Part shown: in pieces, positions 1 to 11,110 of the stretch | Layout of the letters: each line of letters starts with the position of its first letter | How positions within the stretch are numbered: position 1 is the stretch's first letter | Assembly (NCBI RefSeq): GCF_021018805.1 | Contig: NC_086254.1 | Location: forward strand, 30,131,300 to 30,195,299 | Reading direction: 5' to 3' | Length of the DNA: 64,000 nucleotides | DNA from: Prinia subflava | Lineage: Eukaryota; Chordata; Aves; Passeriformes; Cisticolidae | Made by a program: the position numbers and the translations under genes | The notes under the pieces: model-generated | Database searches by the model: none | Told to the model about the DNA's origin: nothing | The model's input: only the letters and a program-made list of their open reading frames with translations

Positions 1-1890
1 TGTCTGCCCCTTTCCCAACCCTGTGCCCTTTGCAGTCCCTGTGGCCACCCAGAGCCAGCAAGTCAGGCTGAAGCTCAGGGAGTATCACTGGCACCACGAC
101 ATCCCTCTGCCACACATGGGATTTACAGCCCGTCCCCCGTTGTTTAAGGACTCTCGCTCACGGCTGCATCAGGAACTCCAAACAGAGCTTTGTGTAAAGG
201 CGGCAAATTTATGAGACTGGCTCTGAATCCCCAGTCACATCAGGGGCCAATTCGTCTTCCCAGGGCTGAGGATGAAATTAAATTATTGTAAAATAAATCT
301 GTAAAAATGATGAAAAGACCATTGCCCGTCGGCAAGGGCGGGGTGGTGAGAACCCACGCGTGGCCGTGACGGATGGGGCTCACCAGGTGATAAAGCACCC
401 GGGACCTGGGAGCTCAGGGATTTCTGCTGTAATCTCACTAAAGAGATGTTGTTTACAGGAAAAAGGATATTTTGGGGAGGAAATTGCATTTCAAGGTTAA
501 AGGAAAAAAATGGAGCAAGTCTCCCAGGGAGCCACTTATGTACGAGATGGTGGCAGGCAGAGACAGGCGCGGGTGCCAGGGAGCAGCCAGGGTGGGACGC
601 GGTGGGAGGCAGTGCCAGGCACACACATGTGCCAAGGGCCAGGTCCTCTGCCTGGCGTCACCATCAGTCCAGGCAGCCCAAAACCAGGCAGCGATTGCCC
701 AGGCTCACAACAGGGGAGGCCAGAGGTGCTGGTGGGTCCAGGACAGTCTGAGGGGGCCGAGGGTCCCTTGGGTGCTGCCAGCCCACCCTCATGGAGAAGC
801 TGCTGCCACACTGCTCCCCAGCCCTGGTGCCATCCTGCCCCACCAGAGAGGTGTCTCATCCAGCTCAGTAATGGCAAACCCTCACTGCTTCTTGTGAGGA
901 GCCCTGCAGGGGCCTGAGTGGCCACCATCTGATGCTTCAGGGCAAGGGGCATGCGCCCTGCACAGGGGCTTGTGCTCCAAGTTTCAGTCTTATCCTACAA
1001 GACAGATGCTTGAGAGAGATTTTTTCCCAGCGATGAGTGGAAAAAATAATGACTCCAGCTTACAGTGCGCTGGCTGGCCATTTAACAATAGGCCATTAGC
1101 ATGGCTCAGCATGGGGAAGGGATTTATTTAGGGGACACAGTTGCAAAGACAAACCAGCACCAGGTGCTTAATAGCGGTTCAGAGGTATCAGAGTGTTGCA
1201 GTACTCAGAAAATGCAGCTGTGGGAGTTCAGAGACTTTATCCTTCATGTCTGTGAAATCCCACAATACCAGCAGAGATTTCTCAACTCTGCCCCAAGTAC
1301 AAAAGCAGCTCAGGGAAAGCAATGGCTCTACAAGGGCAGCAGCTCCTACCACAGCCACCCTGGCTGCCCCAGCACTGCCAGGACTGTCTTCTACTGGCAC
1401 AGGCCATACCTGTGTCCTCACACCCACCACAGGGTCACTTCCAAGGCCTGTTAGACCTCGGGATTCCACTATGTCCCTGGCAAATGCATTGAGTATGACA
1501 CAGGGGAGGGACATGTTCTGCCGTCCTGGGAAAGCTCAGTCCTCCCATCTCAGGCTGGGCTGGGCTCTGAAATGAGCCTCCCTTACTCACCTCCAATGCT
1601 TGTACATTGCCCTGATCATCTCTGGAGCATCAGCAGGCTCTGCCTAAGCCCTCCCTGTGCTTTGGTGGCCTGGACAGGCACTGTCACCCACCAGAAGCCT
1701 TCTCACTCCTGCCAACACCATGGCTCACCCACGGCTCCAACCCCTGTCCTGCCATTGCCACCAGGGCAGCAAAATGATCATCAGTGTGTCCCTGCCCTGG
1801 ACGGGCACAGAGTCCTTGATAGTAGGGATGGGTGCTGGGCAAATCCCAGCTGGGCAAATCCCTGCCCCAGGAGCACTCACTGCAAACCCT

Positions 1891-1924
1891 CCCAGTGCAT
1901 CCCAGTACATCCCAGTACATCCCA
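1891..1924. repeat. 10-base tandem repeat, about 3 copies
   Basis: CCCAGTGCAT, CCCAGTACAT and CCCAGTACAT are followed by a partial CCCA. It is a short, probably slippage-derived array. Confidence 0.85.
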
Positions 1925-2154
1925 TGTGCCAGCCAGGGGTCCCATGGCTGAGAGCCCTTGCAGTGCTGTAGTGCAGCCCAGAGAAAGGGCCTTTGCTGGA
2001 CCCAGAGCCTGTGCGGCCCCTTGCCCACAGCCCTGGCAGCGTGTGGGGCCATGTGCCGAGCGTGGTGAGGGGTCCCACGGCAGCAGGAGGGGCCGGGGGC
2101 AGGAGCTGGCGGCCGTCCCGCACAGGCGGCGCGGCAGCAGTGTGCCGAGGTGGA

Positions 2155-2280
2155 AGTAAAGAGTTACTGAGCAAGCAGACGTTCAATAATTCATGGTCAC
2201 TGAACTGCAACAGGAACAACGACAAATAATAATACAGGAAAATGGGGAAAAACCTGAAATCGTTAGGCCAATGGTTCAAG
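2155..2280. promoter_or_regulatory. AT-rich island (candidate CNE)
   Basis: This AT-leaning block follows a CpG-rich stretch (2040-2150). It has ATAATTCATGGTC and ACAAATAATAATACAGG runs. Function is unknown. Confidence 0.28.
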
Positions 2281-2554
2281 CATGAAGAGTGTGTGCTGAG
2301 GGAGAGGGGTGCAGTCACGCCACGCCTGGGTGCAGGGGTTGCTGCTAGCTGTGCTGTGGCCCTCTGCCCCTGGCCTGGCACTCCGGCCCAAGGGCTCCAG
2401 TGGTGTTGTTGCCCCATGGGGGCTGTTCCGGGGATGTGTCTGGCCCAGGGGAGGCTGAGCAGTGCCATGTGCCAGCCCTCAGTGCCCTCCGAGCCTGGTT
2501 GGCATGCAGGGTGCTTCACGTGTCCAAGAGGCAGGAACGGCAGATCTGCTCTCC

Positions 2555-2568
2555 CTAATTATAATTAG
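2555..2568. promoter_or_regulatory. 14-base homeodomain palindrome
   Basis: CTAATTATAATTAG is a perfect palindrome holding two TAATTA-type cores, the spacing expected of a paired homeodomain dimer. It lies in a small AT-rich patch (2550-2620) with a further TTTAATTAGAG. Confidence 0.5.
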
Positions 2569-3659
2569 TGATGCTTGCCATGGGAGTTTGCAAACATGGT
2601 TTAATTAGAGCAGCCGGGCTCCCTCCACATGCTACACCCTCCCCAGGGTCAAGGACAGAGGGAAGTGGGAGCTGAGGAATGTTTGGCAGAGTTTAGCTGC
2701 TGGGCCCACACAAGATTTACCCCTTTTCCCTGCCCACAGCCATAGCCCAGGAGGCTGTGATTAGTTTAGCTCAGCTGGCAGGGACCACCTTGTGTCCCTG
2801 CACGCACCCTCTCCCCAGGCCCTGGCACCACCAGGACTGCCTGCTGCTCCTGGGGACAGGAGGACACCGGTGCACAGTGACTCAACCAGAGGCCAGCAGA
2901 CACTGAGCTGGGAAATTTAATCTACAGCTACAAGAAAGGGCTGTGGAGTCTCTGGATGCATGAGCCTGCTGCTTCTGTCAAGAAGAAAAATAGGAAAGGG
3001 GCGTAGGGAATTAGACAAAGGCCATGAAGCAGAGAGGGAGGGTTGGGTGAATTTGGGAAGAGCAGGCAGTGGCTGCTGCAGCCCCAGAATGGGCTGATGG
3101 CCAAACATCCTTGGAACCCAAAGCCCTGCAGAACTGTGACCAGGATGGTGACAGGCATTAGTGAGTGACAAGAAGGGATGGGTGTTGAGGGAGAACAAGT
3201 CCCTGGCAGTCTGAATCTCTGGATGCAACCAAGTCCTGCCTAGGTTGTCCCATCACTGACCAGGTTATCTGGAGGGATGAATTTGTGAAGAATGAGAGCA
3301 CCCTGAGCTCAAGGACAGTTAGCTGTGGTGGCTGTGCAGCAGCAGACAGTGTGTCTGTGCAGGCTGAGCCATGGAGAGAACACCTGGAGTCGCAGTGTGG
3401 GAAGCAGTGCCCTGGTCAGAGCTCCCTGCACGTCCCAGGCACCGCACTGGGGAACCTCGATGACTAATTGCCATTGTCATCACACCTAATTAGGAGGCTG
3501 GCCACAGCCAGCTGGAAACTGTAGGTGTTAATTCTTTCTGGCAGGGGTGGTGCCCCATCCAGAGGGGCTCCTGCCACCCAGCCTGTCCAGAGCAGCTCCC
3601 ATCGGCTCTGGCACCACGTTCCCGTCCTCACCCTGCTCTGCATGCACCCCAATATCCCT

Positions 3660-3840
3660 CGGTGGGCACACTCCGCCTGGACAGCCCTGCCCGGAGCGGC
3701 ACCGCGGGGACACGGCGGGGGCGCTTTGCGGGAGCGGCTGCGGGGGATGCCCGGCTCCTGTCGTGGCGGGGGCGGTGGTGCTCCCGCTGCCGTGCGGCCG
3801 TGCTGTGGCTGGGAGCGGAGCTCGGTGTCTGGGTGACAGG
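3660..3840. promoter_or_regulatory. Orphan CpG-dense patch
   Basis: I count about 21 CpG dinucleotides in 180 bases, with GGGGGCGG strings, in an otherwise CpG-poor flank. It is bordered by AT-rich patches at 3440-3540 and 3890-4000. No first exon could be recognised on either strand. It could be the promoter of an unannotated non-coding RNA or an enhancer-type CpG island. Confidence 0.5.
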
Positions 3841-3889
3841 TTTACAAATCACCACTGCTGCGTGCACAGGGAGCTTGGTTGCCTCGGCA

Positions 3890-4000
3890 TTCATCCCCGC
3901 GCTAATTGCTGCCTCCCCGAGGAACCCGATCCATCTCGCTGTAATTGACAAAAGGCAATTAAAAAGCAGTTGTGAATAAAGGGGGACATCTCTGGAGGGC
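3890..4000. promoter_or_regulatory. AT-rich patch next to CpG island
   Basis: GCTAATTGCTG, CTGTAATTGAC and GGCAATTAAAAAG form three homeodomain-type TAATT/CAATTA cores in 80 bases beside the CpG patch. A regulatory role is inferred. Confidence 0.3.
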
Positions 4001-4473
4001 CTGGCAGGAAAAGATTTAGGTGCTTTGCTCCGTGGTGCTTTGGAGATGTTCCAGTGGTGTGGCCGGGCAGCGAAACTTGGGGCACTGTGTCCCCTCCTGC
4101 CCTGTGCCCAGCCCTGAGGCTCCTGGACCAGCTTTGCACACCCGCAGCTCTCCCTGCCCTGCCAGCTGCAGGACCATCCCCTTGCCCCATGGTGGATCTC
4201 CAGACAGATGTGGAGACCCAGCTGGCTGCATGCTCCCTTCCTGAGGGCAGGAGCAGCAGGGTCCTGCATCCTTGTGGGGCCAAAGCCAGCACCCTGCAGA
4301 GAGCCCATCCCCGGGGCTCCCCTCAAGCTCCTGGAACTGGGAGAGCCCCAGCACCTTCCTCTGCTGGGGACTGTGGGTTCATGGGGAGTGGAGGGCAAAA
4401 CCACACCACGGGAGCACCGCAGCCCTGCTGCCACCGAGCACGGCCTTGCAGCAGACAAAGGGCAATCAGCAGC

Positions 4474-4521
4474 GAGTGGCACAGAGAGTGGCACAGAGGG
4501 TGGCACAGCGAGTGGCACGGA
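4474..4521. repeat. 12-base tandem repeat, 4 copies
   Basis: Four copies of GAGTGGCACAGA lie head to tail with minor variation. Because the unit is a multiple of three, it keeps the overlapping minus-strand open frame (3628-4902) free of stops. Confidence 0.92.
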
Positions 4522-5309
4522 GCTGGGCGTGAAGAGCAGCTGATTGAGGAAGAGATGCGTCAGCTGCCTCTTGTGCGCAGCAATCTCCTGATTGTGGAGA
4601 GCCGCAGGTGCGAGTGCTGCCAGCTCACCTGCAGAGAGCTGCTCTTCCTGCCGGGGTGGAAGGGAGGACAGCGGGGAGGGCAGGGGGGATGTGAGAGGAG
4701 TGTGTCCTGTGCCCTGTGCCCAGCACAGCAGAAGCCTGTGTCCCCATGTGGCAGTGCCCTGTGTCCCTGCAGGTATTTCTCTGCCAAGGGCTGGGCAGGT
4801 CTGCCCCAGTCCACCTGGGCACCAGGGGCCAGGCAGCCCCAAGGGCAGCAGCAGGCAGGGGCACTGTGCTGTGGTCTCCAGCTTTAGGGCAGAGCCTGTC
4901 AACAGGGCAAGCTGTGCCCACCTTGAACAGTGCCAGGTGCTGATGCTACCAGGAGCCAGCCTGTGGCATGGCAGAGCTATCTTTTTGCCTGCTGCTTGCT
5001 TGGGTCAGGGCTGAAGAGCTGCCCAGGAAGAGGAAAAATGCAAAATGCCTGGGGCAGGCTTGCAGCCCCAGAGGCCCTGGTGTGTGCTTCAGGCAGTTCC
5101 AGCACCTCCTCTTGCCCCAGAATCTGCACCAGCACTGGCTGTGCATGACTCTTATTGAGAGAATCCCACCTGCCTGTGGTCCACAGGGGGCAAAGTGTCA
5201 GAGCTGCCCTGTCCCAGGGGTGGCTGCCATGGGACATGAGGCTTTGGTGGGGCTGCCATTTCCAGAGGTGGCAGATGGCAGGATGTGCTGATGCTGGGAT
5301 GTTCTTCAC

Positions 5310-5520
5310 CATCTGTTGGGTCTAATTGACTTCCCGCAGAAATTCTTTAAAAAAATTAAACCAGTTGCAAGAAGAAAATTGTTAATTAAAAGGCCTTTTG
5401 ATTAGATAGACAAATATTTACCAATTATGACTGACCCCGACCACTCTATTTTTTGTTTGCAAACTCCACAATCAGCAGTTATCTTAGCAATTACGCCTGT
5501 GCCAGCAATTCCCTCGTGTA
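5310..5520. promoter_or_regulatory. AT-rich island with palindrome (candidate CNE)
   Basis: A sharply bounded AT-rich block carries TCTAATTGAC, GTTAATTAAA and CAATTATG cores, a forkhead-like ATATTTACC near 5415, and the perfect palindrome AAAAGGCCTTTT at 5388-5399. It is followed immediately by a run of C and G homopolymers at about 5526-5553. Confidence 0.42.
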
Positions 5521-6079
5521 ATGCCTCCCCCGGGGGGGCCCTGCCGGGGGGGGGAGGCCAATGGGAGGAGGGGCTCAGTACTCCTGAGCAAGGGGTGGGC
5601 TGCCCACTGTGCCCCGGGCATGCCCACGCACCGCTGGGGTTACGGGTGCCCCGTTGTGGCCATGGTGGCTTTTGGTGGCAGCATCCTCTCCTGGGTCTGG
5701 TGCCCATCCCCAGGCAGGCAATTTAGGTTCACACCCCCCCATAAGCCGAGGGGACACAGCTCCCAGCAGAAAGGCTGTTTGTGCTTTTGGGGGACAGTGA
5801 CCACACAGCAGGGCTTCTGGCTGACCCCAGTGCCTTGGGACAGGGACACGCTGCGCTCAGAGGCTGCAGGACACGGAACCTGTGTCTGTCCCCATGTCAT
5901 GCCAATGGCTCCTGGGCAAATCCTGTTGCCCATGAAATGGCCAGGCCAGTGTGACCACAGCCTGTGGCACACCAGTCCCCTTCTCTGCAGAGGGCACCAG
6001 TGCGGTCACCCTGCACTAAGGGATGTGCTGGGAGGGAGTCTGGAGGTGGAGCACCAGCCACGCACTCCCAGGGTGGGGC

Positions 6080-6250
6080 GTGGGTTTTAATGTGGTACAA
6101 AATTGATGGATGATTCTGAGCAAGTGAATGTTCAGTGTAAATTACCCATGTTAGGCTCCAATCCGTGGCTAATTCATTAGACACACATTTCTACACAAAA
6201 ATAAAAAGCCTTCTGCATGCATTGTTCACCAAATGCTCTGAAGAAAAGAA
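6080..6250. promoter_or_regulatory. AT-rich island (candidate CNE)
   Basis: This AT-rich block has AAATTGATGGATGATT, reminiscent of PBX/HOX half-sites, then GCTAATTCATTAG further on. No open frame of interest was seen. Confidence 0.35.
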
Positions 6251-6544
6251 GTGGGGAGGCGAGGTAGTCTCTTGACCCACTCTTGAGGTTAAATCCTAAT
6301 TCCCAGCCTCTCTGCTCCTGCTGCCAGGAGCGGGAGCAGCTCCAGCTCAGCCTTCCAGGGAAGTGCTGCCAGTGCCTGCCTGCCCCAGAGCCTGCTCAGC
6401 CATGGGGCTCAGCACCCCTGGAAGCAGGGAGGCGATGGAGATGAGTGCCTGGCACTGAGAGCACAGGCTGCCAGTGCTGCAGGGAGAACAAACCCTGGGC
6501 ATCAGACCCGGCAGAGTGCCAGGATGGCTGTGAAGGCACATTCC

Positions 6545-6760
6545 CATGATGTAGCACTATTGAGAGTCTTATTAATGGAGTGGGAAAGCTAATTGTGATT
6601 AAAGTAACAAGGGTGCTAAACAGATAATTCTGCCCTGAACGGCATGATAGATTTTTTAAAAATGAATGAAAAAGGAAAAGATAGAGTAACCAATCTTTAA
6701 AAATACAGAGATCAGTAAGTGAGGATTCATTTTTTTTATTAGCACAAGGCCCTCGGGGGA
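6545..6760. promoter_or_regulatory. AT-rich island (candidate CNE)
   Basis: This block has CTTATTAATGG, GCTAATTGTGATTAAAG and similar homeodomain cores followed by A/T-rich runs. It is flanked by GC-rich sequence. The call is composition only. Confidence 0.35.
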
Positions 6761-7649
6761 GGCATGTGTCTGCATCCCCAGTGCCCGAGACTGCTCAGCT
6801 CATAATAAATGGCACACCGGCGCTGCTGGGCCTGCCCACTGCATTGCCATGGCTACTGCACTCTGCCTCTGCAGAAACTAAATATTGAACAGAGAGCAGA
6901 TGTGCCAAGGGCCCCAGCCCTCCCACACCACCAGCACCATCCCTGTGGGCAGCTGGTTCCCCCAGGAGGGAGAGGTTGGCCAGGGGTCACAGGTCAATCC
7001 AGGTGGTGACCATCCCTGTCCCAGCCTCCTGGATGCAGGAGCCTTCATACCTGAGCCAGGGGCAGGGACAGGCCAAGCCCTGGGCAATGGGATTAGCAGG
7101 GAGCCTTCTCCAGGGGGCTTAAAATTACTGCCTGAATGGAGCAGCACTCCTTTCCCTGCCAGCTGCTGCAAGGAGAGCCCAGACAGGCTAACACTGCAGG
7201 CTGGCAGAGCAGGACCCTTCCAGAACCAGGGATCCTTATCCCTGCACTGGCCACAGAGGATATGTGACAGGGACATCCCATGTCCAGCCTCCCCATAGGG
7301 CTTGGCTCCTGATTTCAGCAGATCCCAGGACCCAGGAGCTCAGCAGACACCCTGTGGCTCCTTCTGCCTGCAGCGAGTGGCGCAGGAGGCAGCGGGAATG
7401 AGCGTGCGTGTCAGGATGCTGGAGGTTATTGCTTTCATTAATAGCAGCATGAGAGTGCTCGAGGTGAGCCAGGCAGGAGCAGAGCTCACCTCTCAGCACA
7501 GCTCCTGCCTGCAAACAGCCTTCTCCTCCCTTTTGCTTTCCAAGGGCTCCCCAGGGCCGGTCGCTGCCCAGTGGCTACTAGACTCCTGCTCCTGGGTGCC
7601 CCTGGGTGTTTTGCACCCCACTGCTCTCCCACCCCCACTGTGCATTTTT

Positions 7650-8030
7650 GCTCACCCCTCTAAATGTTCTAATACTGTAAAAGATCCATCAGAAACCTTC
7701 CACTCCAGAGGGATATATATTATCTAAATTTGATAAGACAACTTAATTTCTCTCCGTGTCTGTTACTGGCGATAAAACTGGGAGACTTTTATGACCCGGA
7801 GTCCTCTGTAAGATTGTCAGGAACTTATTATACAAGGTATAACTGGATTTCTCTCCACAGATGGCTCGCAGCCATGAGCTGTAACGCAATTCTGCAGCAC
7901 ATTTGGTAGAATAAATGCAAAGAGCTTGTTACAGTGAGTTAGATAAGAGAGACGGGAACACGGCTCTCGCAGGCTAATTCGGCATCTGATCTGCCTTTTT
8001 CTCACTGTGAAGGACGACTTGGAAAAGTGC
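7650..8030. promoter_or_regulatory. AT-rich island with GATA cluster (candidate CNE)
   Basis: About 380 AT-leaning bases carry three GATA-type sites: TTATCT at 7720-7725, TGATAAG at 7731-7737 and AGATAAGA at 7941-7948. The first two face each other within 20 bases. There is no protein-like frame. Confidence 0.42.
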
Positions 8031-8303
8031 ATTTCACACTGAGGAAGGAGCCAAGCCCTTCCCAGAGCCACCTGGGATTGGTGCAGCAGCCAGCACGGTG
8101 CACTCAGAGGGGCAGGACCCAGCGTGTCACAGCAGAGCTGCTGCCCTGGCCCTTTGTGTGTGCCACTGCCGTGTCCCCAGTGCCAGCAGGTGCCTTCCCA
8201 CATGGCACGAGGGCCAGCAGGTCCCTCTCAAAGGCTCTTATGGCAGGCTCATCCGTTATAGTTATCACACAGCCCATTCAGGCTCTGACCAGATAAAGAC
8301 TGG

Positions 8304-8332
8304 TGATTTTTTATTTACTGATTTTTTATTTC
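8304..8332. repeat. 15-base tandem repeat, two copies
   Basis: TGATTTTTTATTTAC is followed directly by TGATTTTTTATTTC. The pair lies at the end of an AT-rich patch (8240-8345) that also has a CAGATAAAG GATA-like site at about 8290. Confidence 0.9.
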
Positions 8333-9039
8333 AGCATCCTGCAGGCAGGATGCCATGCAGCACGCTCATTTATCTCAATTTGCTCCCTCCCACCTCCCAT
8401 CCCTAATTTTTCAGCAGAGCCTGGAGGTGAAAGCCTTATCTCTGTGGCTCTTCTGCACATGGAAAGCAATCATGGCCTCTCCTTGTAGGGGCCCTGGTGG
8501 GGCTATTTGTTGTCGGGGCAGTAGCTTTGTGGACTGGAAATGAGACAAATCTCTCTGCAGCTGCTCATGGCCCTGGGTTGGAGCAGACCCTGCACTGCTG
8601 TGTGGGGCTGCAGTGGGGCTCATGTGTGGGGCTGCAAGAGCTCCCAGTCGGCTCTCCAGTGACCATCCCCAAACAAGAAATGCTTCCCCAAGCTCAGACC
8701 ACGTCGCAGCAAATGGGAATTGCTGAAAACCATCAGGTGGTGACAGCATGTTCCTCTTGTAGCGCCCATTCCCCTGCAGTGCCACTGGCTGCAGTCCCTG
8801 GAGTGGGCAGATCCAGCCTGCAGAGCTGTGCACCCTTCTGCAGGCAGCACCTCAGTGTCACACTGTCCCCAGAGTGGAGGCTTGCCTGGGCCCTGCCTGC
8901 CCCTGCACCACTGCCAGAGCCCCTATAGTCATTTGGAAAAACAGAGCTGCTCCCTGGCCACTGATCCCAGGGAATGGCAGGACCAGGAGCCCAGCTCAGG
9001 GCAGAGGCTGCAGCACAGCATGGCCACATTAATGCTGGG

Positions 9040-9305
9040 TGAAACATGTTGTTATGTGCATCAGGTTTTGTAATGGAACATGTTTAAAATTCAATAGAAA
9101 GAAAGATTAAAAAATAAGTTTCTTATCTAGAGGAGCCATAGAGCCAGTGAGGAAATTATGAATGTCTCGTTGTCCAAGGTTAAAGAGTGAGAGCTGAGGC
9201 ATGAAAAGGCAGGAGATAAGATGAAATGTTTTCTGTTCAAATGAATGGGCTCCACTCTGCTCCCTAATAAATGATCAGTGTCAATATGACAAATTAATTC
9301 TGCAT
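9040..9305. promoter_or_regulatory. AT-rich island with GATA sites (candidate CNE)
   Basis: This AT-rich block has two GATA-factor consensus sites in opposite orientation, CTTATCT at 9122-9128 and AGATAAG at 9214-9220. ACAAATTAATTCTG homeodomain cores lie at its end. Regulatory function is inferred. Confidence 0.4.
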
Positions 9306-10784
9306 TGAGCTCCACTCAGGGCTCAATGTGTGCAGGGTGGGAAGGGTCCTGGCCACAGCCTGCAGTGCCAGACCCGTGCCAGGGGCCAGGCCAGCCCTGC
9401 ACAATGAACTGCTCTGGGAGGGCGGTGCAGGACAGGCCCCTGGCTCTGCTGCCCCTCTCCATGAGGAGGGGATGGGATGCCCCCAGCCCCAGCTGTGTGC
9501 TGCAGCCACCTGTGGGCTGGGCTCTGACTGGGAGCGGGCAGAGCAGGGGCCACTCAGGACCCCAAGGACACGGGGACAGGGATGACGCATCCTGGACTGG
9601 CAGCTGCGGCGGCTGCAGCAGAGCTGTGCCAGCACGAGGAGCTGCTGGCAGAGCAGCCAGGTGACCCCACGGAAGAGATTGGACCTTTTAAAAAGACAGT
9701 GACAAATGAAGCTCCGTTCCACTCGAGGCACAGAGGAAGGGGACAGGGAGGTGCTTCCAGGAGCTGTGAGCTGAAGGTCACCCAGGAGCCAGATGAAGCT
9801 GCCATGGGACAAGGGGGGGTCCAGGAGGGGACAGTGCAGGACAGGAAGGTGCAAGCAGGGTGGGATGGTGGATGTGGCACTTGATGGACAGTGCCAGAGG
9901 TGCAGAGTGCTGGGAGGAGAGGGCAAGGAGGAGCCCACCCCCGGTGCAGAGGGTCTGTGGATGATGCTCCTCAGCACTGTGGTACCTGCCTGTTGCCATG
10001 GCCTGGCCATGGTCAGGGTGGCCCAGCCAGACCCACTGCGGTCCTGGCAAAGCCCTCACACCAGTAAGTGATGCTGCTGATGGGGACTCGTTTTCCCCTG
10101 ATGAGCAGGAACCCAGGGAGAGGAACACTGCTCCTTGAGGTGGGGAGCAGGCTGTGCGGCCAGGCAAAGCCCAGTGAGCCAGCCCCTAGCCCTGACACTT
10201 TCAAAGCATCATTCCTCCTGGAGAACAGCCTCCAGCCAAGCCCTGGAGCTGCACCACACAGGGCAGGAAAAGACCAGCCATGCCAGGCCAGCAGGTGCCA
10301 GTGGAGGCAGGGCCATAGCAGCAGCTGCTATTACTCACAGGAGATCCTTAGTGCAAGACATACTCTTGCAGAAGACAAATCACAGCCGACACACAACACT
10401 GTTACTGCGTGTTTATCTCCAGCTGCCTGAGGGCAAAAACAGGTGAAGTTACAGAAAATGGGGGTGTCTGGAGCTCAGCATTGCTGCAGCCCCGGGTGGA
10501 TCCACAGCCCTGTCTGCACTGGAATCACTCACAGCCAGCCTCTGTCCAACCAGCCTGGCACAGGCAGGGACACAGCAGAGCCCTTGAACTGGGGAGGCGT
10601 CTCCATCATGACTGTGGGGCTGGACTTGCTTCTTTTGGTGCTGCTGCACCAGCCTGGAACCCAGCTGACCAAGGAGGGTTCCTGTGCCATCGTGCTGCCC
10701 TCGCCCCAGCCCCGTGGCTGGCATGGGAATGGGGCACTGCAGCAGCTGGGCTGTAGGACCTGCTCTAGGAAGGGTTAACAGCCT
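9306..10784. other. Flank without genes, 9.3-10.8 kb
   Basis: GC-rich DNA with overlapping chance open frames on both strands, including 238 codons on the minus strand at 9294-10010. No recognisable domain, RNA gene or repeat was found. Confidence 0.7.
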
Positions 10785-11110
10785 TCCACACTGACACTGG
10801 AGCTGGAATGGAAAGAGTATCTCAACAGCTGAGATTAAAACAAGAAAATGAGTATAGAAATTATGTTTGTTAAAGTGAAATAGCTAATATAATCCTCAAA
10901 GGATTTTTCCTTTTGACTTTAAAAAAAATCTAATATCTTCATTTCCATACCTTTTTTAAGCTAATTTGTGGAAAATTAAAATGGTGAACCCACAAAGGCT
11001 GCAGTTTAATTGAATCTTGCATCAGCCCTTGGTGAGCAGTCTCTCTTGGATTCCTTGATTAGTTCCCTCCATTAAATCATTTTTGCATCGTTTAGCTGAG
11101 ATACTGTCTT
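10785..11110. promoter_or_regulatory. AT-rich island with inverted OTX-type sites
   Basis: About 320 AT-rich bases contain AATCCT (10891-10896) and AGGATT (10900-10905) as an inverted pair three bases apart, with a TA before the first. Further TAAT, TTTAATTG and TTGATTAG cores follow. Borders are sharp and there is no coding signal. Confidence 0.4.

Larger units (their letters stand above)
1..5309. other. Flank without genes, 0-5.3 kb
   Basis: GC-rich intergenic DNA downstream of CDH22, containing the small islands, tandem repeats and CpG patch listed separately. An additional AT-rich patch lies at about 195-320. Open frames of 264 codons (minus, 1725-2519) and 424 codons (minus, 3628-4902) have no recognisable domain. 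In human the gene on this side is CD40. I see no cysteine-rich TNF-receptor exon here. Confidence 0.65.
5521..9039. other. Flank without genes, 5.5-9.0 kb
   Basis: GC-rich DNA between the listed AT-rich islands holds only short chance frames. A GC homopolymer stretch at about 5526-5553 borders the island at 5310-5520. No RNA gene or mobile element was recognised. Confidence 0.65.

Noticed and set aside
1725..2519. 264-codon minus-strand open frame
   Set aside because: It includes a short 10-base tandem repeat and low-complexity sequence. No family was recognised.
3628..4902. 424-codon minus-strand open frame
   Set aside because: It spans a CpG patch and a 12-base tandem repeat whose unit length keeps the frame open. 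The translation is rich in Pro, Ser, Ala, Leu and Cys with no recognisable domain, and other frames are also open.
9294..10010. 238-codon minus-strand open frame
   Set aside because: No domain, with several overlapping open frames on both strands, as expected of GC-rich filler.
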